Below, in pieces: positions 1 to 5,423 of a stretch of 7,531 nt of DNA. The stretch spans positions 1 through 7,531 of the forward strand of contig CALXRJ010000040.1 of assembly GCA_944390615.1 (NCBI GenBank), read 5' to 3'. Below the pieces are notes generated by a model. It ran no database searches. It had not been told where the DNA came from and saw only the letters and a program-made list of their open reading frames with translations. This DNA comes from an uncultured Clostridia bacterium (GTDB taxonomy: Bacteria; Bacillota; Clostridia; TANB77; CAG-508). Every line of letters begins with the position of its first letter. The first letter of the stretch is position 1. A program made the position numbers and the translations under genes.

Positions 1-1359
1 AATATAATTAAGTGGCTCATCCCAAATATAAATATTAGCTGATTCTGAAATACTTTTTGCGATTAATATTTTTTTCTTTTGCCCTTCACTCATATTTTGC
101 ATATCTTTTTCAAATTCTATGGAAGAAACTCCCATTTTGGATAACATTGCTTTGAATATACTTTCTTCAATCTTATTTTCTCTTGCAAAAGTTTTAAGGT
201 TTCCTTTTAAATTTTCTGTACTTTGTGGTACATAAGATACTTTTAAATCATTTGAAATTTTTAGTATTCCATTATATTCTATTTTTTCTCCCATTAATAG
301 CTTTAATAGACTTGATTTTCCAGCTCCGTTTTTGCCCATAACAGCAATTCGGTCGCCGTCACTGATTTCAAAAGATATTTTATCAAATAAAATTCTATTT
401 TCATATTGAATTTGTAAGTCCTTTGCTAGGATAAACGGATTTTTTCTGCTGTTTAATGGCACTAACTTTAAAGGGTCTTTTTTATCAATATTGTTTAATA
501 ATTTTGATTTTTCATCCACTGCTTTTTCGATTCTTTTTTTTATAACTTTAGCTCTTTTCATCATTTTAGCTGATTGATGACCAATATATCCTCTATCTAC
601 ACTAGAGCCAGAATTGGTAGTATTATATTTTGATTTTTCTATTTTATCTGACCAATTTGCCGTATTTTTGGATGCTACTTCTAATCGCGTGATGTCTTTT
701 TTTAATTTTTCGTTTTGGGTAAATTCAAAATTATCTTGTCTATCTTTGTTTTCTTGCCAAGAAGAAAAATTGCCTTTTTGAATACTTATATTTGTATGAT
801 TGATTGAAATAATGTGATCTACCACTTGGTCTAAAAATTTTCTATCATGAGATACTAAAATAAAACCTTTTTTCTTATTTAAATATTCGACTAGATTATC
901 TCTTGTTTCTTTATCCAAATGATTGGTAGGTTCATCAATCAGTAAAAAATGATTTCCTTTTAAAAATAAACCAACCAAGAGTATTTTTATCTGTTCTCCT
1001 CCGCTTAGTACATTATAATTTCTATAAAGTATTTCCGCATCTGTATTCATCAAATTTAGTTCTTTTATGATTTCCCAATCTTCTGCATCTGGTGCTATTT
1101 CATAAACAATTTCTATTGCCATTTTATTTTTGTCTTTTACTTCAAAAGGAAAGTAATCTAATTCGATATTTTTGGATATGGTTCCTTTATATTCGTATTG
1201 CCCTAATAATAACTTTAAAAAAGTAGTTTTTCCTTTTCCGTTTCTTCCTATTAATCCTAATTTCCAGTCAGTATCGATTTGAAAAGATACATCCTCAAAT
1301 ACATTTTTTAAACTTCCTTCATAGCCAAAGGTTAAATGATTGACATTAATTAGAGACAT
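1..1359 (-). CDS. ABC-F ribosomal protection protein, Lsa-like (3' end beyond window)
   Basis: A cytosolic ATPase with two ABC domains and no membrane segments. ABC-F proteins of the Lsa/Vga group bind the ribosomal E site and dislodge lincosamides, pleuromutilins and streptogramin A. The reading frame is open for 453 codons to the left edge, so roughly the last 40-50 residues of a family length near 490-500 are missing. Domain 1 has Walker A GRNGKGKT (38-45), signature LSGGEQ (118-123) and Walker B LLIDEPTNHLD (139-149). A lysine-rich linker of about 130 residues, the antibiotic-resistance arm in this family, leads to domain 2 with Walker A GKNGAGKS (342-349), signature MSEGQ (423-427) and Walker B IYIWDEP (443-449). 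The ATG at 1357-1359 has GAGGAGG 6-7 bases upstream. The N-terminus (MSLINVNHLTFGYEGS) resembles Lsa proteins as I remember them; substrate range cannot be read from sequence. A long hairpin lies just before the ribosome binding site. Confidence 0.9.
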   Translation of the reverse strand, partial: MSLINVNHLTFGYEGSLKNVFEDVSFQIDTDWKLGLIGRNGKGKTTFLKLLLGQYEYKGTISKNIELDYFPFEVKDKNKMAIEIVYEIAPDAEDWEIIKELNLMNTDAEILYRNYNVLSGGEQIKILLVGLFLKGNHFLLIDEPTNHLDKETRDNLVEYLNKKKGFILVSHDRKFLDQVVDHIISINHTNISIQKGNFSSWQENKDRQDNFEFTQNEKLKKDITRLEVASKNTANWSDKIEKSKYNTTNSGSSVDRGYIGHQSAKMMKRAKVIKKRIEKAVDEKSKLLNNIDKKDPLKLVPLNSRKNPFILAKDLQIQYENRILFDKISFEISDGDRIAVMGKNGAGKSSLLKLLMGEKIEYNGILKISNDLKVSYVPQSTENLKGNLKTFARENKIEESIFKAMLSKMGVSSIEFEKDMQNMSEGQKKKILIAKSISESANIYIWDEPLNYI

Positions 1360-1377
1360 TTTTCCTCCTCTTGAATT

Positions 1378-1427
1378 AAAGGAAGCGAGTCTTTTGGGCA
1401 TAGGTGCCTAAAAGACCCGCTTCCTTT
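1378..1427. repeat. Long intergenic hairpin before the ABC-F gene
   Basis: Arms 1378-1400 and 1405-1427 pair over 23 positions with one A-C mismatch and one G-T wobble, around the loop TAGG. It lies between the desulfoferrodoxin stop (1443) and the ABC-F ribosome binding site. In the direction of transcription no T-run follows the stem, so it is not a textbook terminator. It could terminate or process the upstream transcript, or act as a leader attenuator for the ABC-F gene. Its arms resemble the hairpins at 1905-1967 and 3202-3258. Confidence 0.7.
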
Positions 1428-1442
1428 AGTTCCTAGTTAGTA

Positions 1443-1820
1443 TTATTCAACTTCTTTTTTCCATAGTCCATGTTTATTGCAATAAGCATAAATTGTTGCT
1501 CCTGGCACATATTTGCTATGTGCTACAGCTTCTTTTCCTGGTTCTAAATAGGTTGTAACTTCTTTGTCGCCAAATACAATACTAATCCATTCAATATTGT
1601 GGTCTTCTTCCATCACATGATTTACTTTTACATATATTTTTCCGTCTTTTACTTCATAGGTAGGCACATGTTTTTCTACTGCTGCATCTACTGAATTTGG
1701 GATTAATGTTTGCATTTTTTCTCCACAACATTCGAATCCACATTCACAGTTACAATTGTTTAAAACTTTTATAACAGCTCCACATTTTGGACATTTTTGT
1801 ACGATAAATTCTCTTTTCAT
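1443..1820 (-). CDS. dfx: Desulfoferrodoxin (two-iron superoxide reductase)
   Basis: Reduces superoxide to hydrogen peroxide in the cytosol of anaerobes, with electrons usually from rubredoxin. At 125 residues it has the length of a 2Fe class enzyme. The N-terminal desulforedoxin domain supplies the rubredoxin-like iron site: C10 and C13 (CPKCG) and C31-C32 (CCGEKM). The C-terminal catalytic domain carries the expected ligands: H51 in VEKHVP, H68, H74, C114 and H117 (YAYCNKHGLW), with the E49-K50 pair that guides superoxide. Unusual are three extra cysteines (C23, C25, C27) in the loop before C31. The ATG at 1818-1820 follows an AAAGGTGG ribosome binding site. A promoter lies immediately upstream and a long hairpin on each side, so it may be transcribed alone or with the ABC-F gene downstream. 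Confidence 0.95.
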   Translation of the reverse strand: MKREFIVQKCPKCGAVIKVLNNCNCECGFECCGEKMQTLIPNSVDAAVEKHVPTYEVKDGKIYVKVNHVMEEDHNIEWISIVFGDKEVTTYLEPGKEAVAHSKYVPGATIYAYCNKHGLWKKEVE

Positions 1821-1862
1821 TTTTTTATTCCACCTTTCTTGTTTGGTAATTTTTATGTATTT

Positions 1863-1891
1863 ATATTATCATAGAATGAAATGATTTTCAA
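1863..1891 (-). promoter_or_regulatory. Promoter of dfx with a small inverted repeat
   Basis: On the minus strand a -35 TTGAAA (1886-1891) and a -10 TAATAT (1863-1868) are exactly 17 bases apart, about 43 bases before the dfx start codon. The spacer and -35 contain TGAAA-N4-TTTCA (1877-1890). A peroxide or iron regulator of the PerR/Fur family acting here is plausible for a superoxide reductase gene, but the repeat is too short to name the regulator. Confidence 0.55.
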
Positions 1892-1904
1892 TAGTTTTGT
1901 TTAT

Positions 1905-1967
1905 GGAGCCAAAGGGACCGGGTCTTTTTGGTTCCGGGAACCAAAAGGACCCGTTCCCTTTGGCTCC
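1905..1967. repeat. Near-perfect 30-bp hairpin after the nitronate monooxygenase gene
   Basis: Arms 1905-1934 and 1938-1967 pair over 30 positions with one C-T mismatch and one G-T wobble, leaving a three-base loop CGG. The right arm overlaps the first base of the monooxygenase stop codon (1967-1969). No T-run follows on the minus strand, and the plus side has no gene to terminate. Its arms (AAAGGGACCGGGTCTTTTTG) resemble those of the 1378-1427 hairpin. Confidence 0.8.
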
Positions 1968-3025
1968 TATAATTCGCAAACCAATTCTTGCATCAAATCA
2001 TGCACAGACACAATTTCCTTTATCTTGCTGACATTGCTACCACAAAAAACAAGCCCACTATCAATTTTCCCTTTCACAGCATTCACTAAAGCCTTGGTGA
2101 TACAATAAGGCGTATTAGCAACATCACATGTTTTAATACATTGATAACATCTTTCTATTTTACATTTTTCGTTTTCCATTTTTTTTATAAAATTATTATT
2201 AATGGCTCTTCCTGGCATTCCAACAGGACTTTTTATAATTTTAATATCTTCTTCTTTAGCCTGAATATAAGCTTCTTTAAATTCTTTTGATGCATCACAT
2301 TCATTGGTAGCTACAAATCTAGTTGCCATTTGCACACCACTTGCTCCTAAACTTAAAAACTTTTTAATATCTTTTGAATCCCAAATACCTCCTGCTGCAA
2401 TAACCGGAATATTTTTTCCAGTTTCTTTTTCTACTCCTTTTATATAATCTACCACATCAACAGTAATATCTTCTAATTTAGGTTTTACATTTTCTTCTAA
2501 TTCTTCCCTTTTAAATCCTAAATGACCACCCGCTTCTGGTCCTTCTATTACTATCATATCTGGTACATAATTATATTTTTTCATCCAATGATTTACAATT
2601 AATTTACAACATCGAAGAGAAGAAACAATAGGTGCAATTTTAGTTTCACTTCCCTTTGTATACTCTGGTAATTCTTTTGGAATTCCAGCCCCTGATATAA
2701 TTAAATCTATTTTTTGTTTGACACATTCTTTTACAATTTCTGCATAATTCTTTAAAGCAACCATAACATTTACGCCAAGTATTTTATCTTTTCCAGCAAT
2801 TTCTCTTGCTTTTTTTATTTCTTTTCCTATAGCTCTTAAATTAGCTTTCATAGGATTTTTCGTAAAATCTTCTTCTAAATATCCAATATCAGCTGTTGAA
2901 ATAATTCCAATTCCGCCTTCTTTACTAACTGTTCCAGCTAAGTTATGCATGGATACACCAACACCCATTCCTCCTTGAATAATTGGATATTTGGATTGCT
3001 TATTTCCTAATTTTATACCTTCCAT
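1967..3025 (-). CDS. Nitronate monooxygenase / 2-nitropropane dioxygenase family flavoprotein
   Basis: A predicted FMN-dependent TIM-barrel enzyme of the nitronate monooxygenase/FabK superfamily, cytosolic. Members oxidise alkyl nitronates; relatives reduce enoyl-ACP, so the substrate is uncertain. Visible motifs in order: QGGMGVGVS (17-25) for FMN, SGAGIP (111-116), the hallmark EGPEAGGHLG (161-170) with the probable catalytic H168, AAGGIWD (210-216) and GASGVQMATRFVATNEC (227-243) for the phosphate. The length of 352 is normal. The C-terminal part has a cysteine cluster (C288, C293, C296, C300, C308) like that of a common Firmicutes subgroup and may bind metal. The ATG at 3023-3025 follows AAGGAGG. 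It has its own strong promoter and a long hairpin at the stop codon, so it is probably monocistronic. Confidence 0.88.
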   Translation of the reverse strand: MEGIKLGNKQSKYPIIQGGMGVGVSMHNLAGTVSKEGGIGIISTADIGYLEEDFTKNPMKANLRAIGKEIKKAREIAGKDKILGVNVMVALKNYAEIVKECVKQKIDLIISGAGIPKELPEYTKGSETKIAPIVSSLRCCKLIVNHWMKKYNYVPDMIVIEGPEAGGHLGFKREELEENVKPKLEDITVDVVDYIKGVEKETGKNIPVIAAGGIWDSKDIKKFLSLGASGVQMATRFVATNECDASKEFKEAYIQAKEEDIKIIKSPVGMPGRAINNNFIKKMENEKCKIERCYQCIKTCDVANTPYCITKALVNAVKGKIDSGLVFCGSNVSKIKEIVSVHDLMQELVCEL

Positions 3026-3055
3026 AATTTTCCTCCTTATCTGGTTTGTTTTACT

Positions 3056-3084
3056 AGATTATCACTTTAGATATACTCTGTCAA
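3056..3084 (-). promoter_or_regulatory. Sigma-A type promoter of the nitronate monooxygenase gene
   Basis: On the minus strand a perfect -35 TTGACA (3079-3084) is separated by 17 bases from a -10 TAATCT (3056-3061). The predicted start of transcription is about 20 bases before the ribosome binding site. Confidence 0.75.
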
Positions 3085-3165
3085 GTATCGACTAGGTATT
3101 CTAAAAGATAGGGTGCCCCTAACCAGAACAAGTTCCCCAGCTCCCAATTCTGCTTCTGTATTCAT
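3067..3165 (-). CDS. Possible 32-residue small ORF
   Basis: An ATG at 3163-3165 preceded by AAAGGAG at five bases opens a 32-codon frame (MNTEAELGAGELVLVRG...) ending in TAA. I do not recognise the product. In favour is the very good ribosome binding site. Against it, the frame runs through the -35 box of the next gene, only about 30 bases separate it from the pspA terminator, and no promoter is visible. It could be a remnant of a degraded gene, a leader peptide or chance. Confidence 0.22.
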   Translation of the reverse strand: MNTEAELGAGELVLVRGTLSFRIPSRYLTEYI

Positions 3166-3197
3166 GATTTCTCCTTTTTTGTAGTCCATCTTTTGGT

Positions 3198-3258
3198 AAA
3201 AAAGGACAGCTCTTTTAGCCAATAGGATCTATCCCTTTTGCTAAAAAGATCTGTCCTT
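3198..3258 (-). terminator. Rho-independent terminator downstream of the pspA remnant
   Basis: Arms 3202-3219 and 3240-3258 pair over 17 bp with one mismatch and one bulged base. On the minus strand the stem is followed by a run of six T (3203-3198), the normal form of an intrinsic terminator. The 20-base loop contains a smaller GGAT/ATCC hairpin. It lies 43 bases after the pspA stop codon, as expected for that gene's own terminator. The arms (AAGGACAGATCTTTTT) resemble the hairpins at 1378, 1905 and 4477. Confidence 0.75.
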
Positions 3259-3301
3259 AAAAAACTTTTTCTTTTTTCTAAAAATCTGCCTCTTTTTTTA
3301 A

Positions 3302-3562
3302 TTATTGAAGTCCCATTTCTTGTTTTAATTTGTTTAGTTCATTTTCTACTGAATTGGATGTAGTTGCATATTTTGTTTCAAGTTCTTCTGCTAAATCTGC
3401 TGGTTCTTCATTTAGTTCAGCTGTAGCATCTGCTTCATCTAGCATTCTATTTGCTTTTTCTTCCATTTTTTCAAAAGCTTTCATACTGCCTGATGTTGCT
3501 TCCATAGAACCTGATATTTTGTTGATTTTTTCTTGTGTTTTAGCAACTGATACTTTGATTAG
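3302..3562 (-). pseudogene. PspA/IM30 family, 5'-truncated C-terminal remnant
   Basis: The frame encodes the last ~87 residues of a phage-shock-protein-A-like membrane-maintenance protein: VAKTQEKINKISGSM, then AFEKMEEKANRMLDEADA, then the typical acidic tail ending in ENELNKLKQEMGLQ. Complete family members have about 220-240 residues, mostly coiled coil; only the final helix region remains. Reading upstream, family-like sequence continues past the internal ATG (3503-3505) until a TAA at 3563-3565. The ATG has no convincing ribosome binding site, so translation as a 67-residue protein is unlikely. The break coincides within a few bases with the stop codon of the tandem RHH gene (3559-3561), suggesting deletion or insertion of foreign DNA there. 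The terminator downstream is intact. Confidence 0.7.
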
Positions 3563-3900
3563 TTATTATCTTTTTTTTCTTCTATTAATGCATTTCTGAT
3601 AGCTATATTGACTAGTAAACAAATGGAAACTCTATATTTTTCTTTTAAATTATATAAACCATCTATTAAACTTTCCCTTAACAAAAAAGATCTGGAAACA
3701 TAAGATTTATTTTTTCTTTCATATAATTGGATATTTTCGGTTTCTATCAGTTTTTCAATAGAGGCATTTACTAATTTACTAATAGATGCTTCATATACTT
3801 TTTTAGATAAAAATTCAAGTTCTTCATATAATTCTTCGTCAATATCTAAAGATCTACTTATTAAATTTTCTTTTTTATAAAATCTACTAAAATAAGACAT
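3559..3900 (-). CDS. Tandem ribbon-helix-helix (RHH) DNA-binding protein
   Basis: A 113-residue protein made of two copies of an RHH-like unit. Copy 1 (14-55) begins ISRSLDIDEELYEELEFL and copy 2 (68-107) begins VSRSFLLRESLIDGLYNL; both continue to a second helix with SI..LVN.(A/S)I...LI. RHH proteins normally dimerise to form a two-stranded sheet that enters the major groove, so one chain with two units could act as a built-in dimer. The identification rests on the internal repeat and on the strand-helix-helix pattern, not on a named family. The ATG at 3898-3900 follows AAGGCGGGG. It is divergent from the MutS-like gene, so it may repress itself, that gene, or both. A structural or segregation role cannot be excluded. 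Confidence 0.6.
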   Translation of the reverse strand: MSYFSRFYKKENLISRSLDIDEELYEELEFLSKKVYEASISKLVNASIEKLIETENIQLYERKNKSYVSRSFLLRESLIDGLYNLKEKYRVSICLLVNIAIRNALIEEKKDNN

Positions 3901-4050
3901 TTTATCCCCGCCTTTTTAGTTTGATTATATACTTTTCTTTGATATAAATTAATCACTATTATACATATATTTTTCCAACTAGCGGTAGTGGTTATTTTTT
4001 TTTGTTTTTTTTTATATAATTATACTTATTTTAACAAAGGATGTGTTTAT
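3901..4050. promoter_or_regulatory. Divergent promoter region between the RHH and MutS-like genes
   Basis: A very AT-rich 150-bp gap. On the minus strand a -10 TATAAT lies at 3924-3929, about 24 bases before the RHH start. On the plus strand a -10 TATAAT lies at 4015-4020, about 30 bases before the MutS-like start. Neither has a good -35 box, which is typical of genes needing an activator or escaping a repressor. An imperfect inverted repeat, CCAACTA-GCGG-TAGTGG (3975-3991), is a candidate RHH operator. A T-rich run fills 3991-4013. Confidence 0.4.
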
Positions 4051-4470
4051 ATGAGTAGTAAGTTATATAAGAAGTATTTATCTTTAAAAATTGAAGATTC
4101 CAGTTATTTTTATTTATTCAAATCTGGTGTATTTTATATTTTTATTTCAGATGATGCCAAAATCATTTCTCCTTTACTTAATCTGAAATTGACCAATTTA
4201 AATTCTGTAATTATGAAATGTGGCTTCCCTATTAATTCTTCTGAAAAATATTTAAAAAAAATGGAAGAATTAAATCTTAAAGTTAAAATTGTTACCTTAA
4301 ATGATGATTTTTTTAATTGTGAGTTTGAAAAATATTTGAATACAAAAGAATTTGTTGATATTATTAATGATTTTTTAAACATTAATATTGATAATTTATC
4401 GATTAGCCAAGCTTTTGATTTACTAAAGGATTTACAAGAAAAATTTAAAAATTTTAAAATATCAAAATAG
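4051..4470 (+). CDS. Stand-alone MutS domain I-like protein
   Basis: A 139-residue protein whose first ~80 residues match the N-terminal mismatch-recognition domain of MutS: KLYKKYLSLK, then SGVFYIFISDDAKIISPLL (25-43), the strand-helix pattern up to CGFPINSSEKYLKKMEE, then LKVKIV. MutS reads GDFYELFYDDAK at the matching place. The Phe that stacks on the mismatch is kept (F28), but the Glu of the Phe-X-Glu motif is Ile (I30). No lever, clamp or ATPase domain follows; the remaining ~60 residues are Asn/Lys-rich and unassigned. The ATG at 4051 follows AAAGGA at nine bases; the longer frame from a GTG at 3988 has no ribosome binding site. It is the only plus-strand gene. From memory, MutS-like ORFs have been listed as occasional DGR accessory genes. 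Mismatch binding is not expected unchanged; duplex or RNA:DNA binding is possible. Confidence 0.6.
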   Translation: MSSKLYKKYLSLKIEDSSYFYLFKSGVFYIFISDDAKIISPLLNLKLTNLNSVIMKCGFPINSSEKYLKKMEELNLKVKIVTLNDDFFNCEFEKYLNTKEFVDIINDFLNINIDNLSISQAFDLLKDLQEKFKNFKISK

Positions 4471-4476
4471 AAACTT

Positions 4477-4524
4477 CGGATCTTTTTGATGCAAACAAAC
4501 TTTGAAGCAAAAAGATCTGTTTTA
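4477..4524 (+). terminator. Hairpin directly after the MutS-like gene
   Basis: GATCTTTTTG (4479-4488) pairs perfectly with CAAAAAGATC (4508-4517), extended by a G-T and a C-G pair, and is followed by TTTT (4520-4523 within TGTTTTAC). It starts seven bases after the stop codon. The short T-run makes it a weak terminator; its arm sequence belongs with the other intergenic hairpins of the window. Confidence 0.5.
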
Positions 4525-4543
4525 CTGCTTCTCTACCCAAAAT

Positions 4544-4578
4544 AAAAACAGGTAACTTAAGTCACCTGTTTTTGTTTG
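4544..4578. terminator. Bidirectional intrinsic terminator between convergent genes
   Basis: AAAAACAGGT (4544-4553) pairs with ACCTGTTTTT (4564-4573), with two further pairs and one mismatch around a TTAA loop. On the plus strand it ends in TTTTTGTTT, on the minus strand in TTTTTATTTT, so it can stop transcription of both the MutS-like gene and the minus-strand operon ending at 4617. Confidence 0.85.
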
Positions 4579-4616
4579 AATAGAAAATTTTCCTTGTAAA
4601 AATCTTTTTTATCATC

Positions 4617-5108
4617 CTACTCTACTGTAATTTTTAAATCATAAGCATTGATATAATCAGAAGTTGCTGCAATGTTAAGTTGTGTGGATGCATTGTTTTC
4701 TAATGCTACAATTACTCCTTTTAGTGTGGTAAGTTCATCTCCTGCTTCATCTACTAAAGTGATTTCTACATTTTTTAGGTCTGTACTAGCTCCTGATGTA
4801 TTGGTAACATCCATTAGAAGTGTAGTTATTCCATCTTTTGTGGTTAATTGAATATTGGTAAATTTGTATCCACCAACTTCTTTTGCTTCATTTATTTTGC
4901 TACTTGTATTTAGTTTGACTCCACTTTCAATTTCTTGGACATAACTATTGGTTGCTGTGTTAGAATTTACCGTATTGGTTGTGTTGTTGTTTTCATTTCC
5001 CTTGTCTCTTGTAACTGCTACCACAATTACAATGATTAAAATGATGGCTATGATGACCCAAATTAGCCCAACTGAACTTTTCTTTCCTTTTTTACTACTT
5101 TTTTCCAA
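4617..5108 (-). CDS. Membrane-anchored FxLYD-like extracytoplasmic protein
   Basis: A 163-residue protein with a short Lys/Ser-rich cytoplasmic start, one transmembrane helix (about residues 14-33, VGLIWVIIAIILIIVIVVAV), an Asn/Thr-rich linker (about 37-56) and a C-terminal beta-sandwich-like domain (about 60-163). In that domain GGYKFTNIQLTTKDGITTLL and VTNTSGASTDLKNVEITLVD follow the pattern of FxLYD/DUF-type Ig-like domains common on Firmicutes surfaces. The start is a TTG (5106-5108), chosen because AAGGGAGG lies eight bases upstream and no ATG is available in frame. It sits 43 bases downstream of the SSB-like gene with no terminator between, so it may share the DGR transcript, but nothing in the protein suggests a role in retrohoming. 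Its ligand is unknown. Confidence 0.65.
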   Translation of the reverse strand: MEKSSKKGKKSSVGLIWVIIAIILIIVIVVAVTRDKGNENNNTTNTVNSNTATNSYVQEIESGVKLNTSSKINEAKEVGGYKFTNIQLTTKDGITTLLMDVTNTSGASTDLKNVEITLVDEAGDELTTLKGVIVALENNASTQLNIAATSDYINAYDLKITVE

Positions 5109-5151
5109 AATGTTTACCTCCCTTTTTACTTACTTGTGTGTTGTTTTTTTC

Positions 5152-5418
5152 TTATGATAAATCTGCATAAACATGATGTACAATAACTGTTACTGTATGA
5201 TTAATATTTTGTAAGTATCCATCAATTAAAACTATATCACCTTTTTTCAATTTTCTGATACAATAATCTGCTTTTTCATCATATGCTAATATCTTTATCC
5301 ATTCATTTTTATCAATTAAACGAATGAAAAAAACAGCGATGGAATCATGGGTGCTATTTATCACAAATTTAAAATCAACATCACTTTGAATTTTTCCTAT
5401 TAGAAAACATTCATTCAA
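5152..5418 (-). CDS. Small SSB-like OB-fold protein coupled to the DGR reverse transcriptase
   Basis: An 88-residue protein that follows the core of single-stranded DNA-binding protein: NECFLIGKIQSDVDFKFV matches the NKVILIGRLTKDPELRYT start of SSB, IAVFFIRLIDKNEWIKILAY matches the strand with the FINIVVW element, and CIRKLKKGDIVLIDGYLQ matches the LKKGS.V.VEGRLQ helix-strand. It lacks the acidic C-terminal tail with which housekeeping SSB recruits partners, and is far shorter than SSB (about 110-180 residues). The start is a TTG (5416-5418): ATGs nearby are out of frame, and AAAGGA lies at the end of the reverse transcriptase gene, overlapping its TGA stop, five bases away. This arrangement implies translational coupling. 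A role in coating the DGR cDNA is attractive but inferred. PriB-like OB proteins are an alternative relation. Confidence 0.62.
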   Translation of the reverse strand: MNECFLIGKIQSDVDFKFVINSTHDSIAVFFIRLIDKNEWIKILAYDEKADYCIRKLKKGDIVLIDGYLQNINHTVTVIVHHVYADLS

Positions 5419-5423
5419 TTAAA

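Noticed and set aside
1881..2108. Plus-strand frame over the 1905-1967 hairpin and the end of the monooxygenase gene
   Set aside because: Antisense shadow of a clear minus-strand gene with no recognisable product; the same holds for the plus-strand frames at 3330, 4948, 5626 and 6524 and the minus-strand frame at 4134.
3988..4050. GTG start giving a 160-residue MutS-like protein
   Set aside because: The extra 21 residues overlap the -10 TATAAT at 4015-4020 and have no ribosome binding site; the ATG at 4051 has one and matches the domain start.
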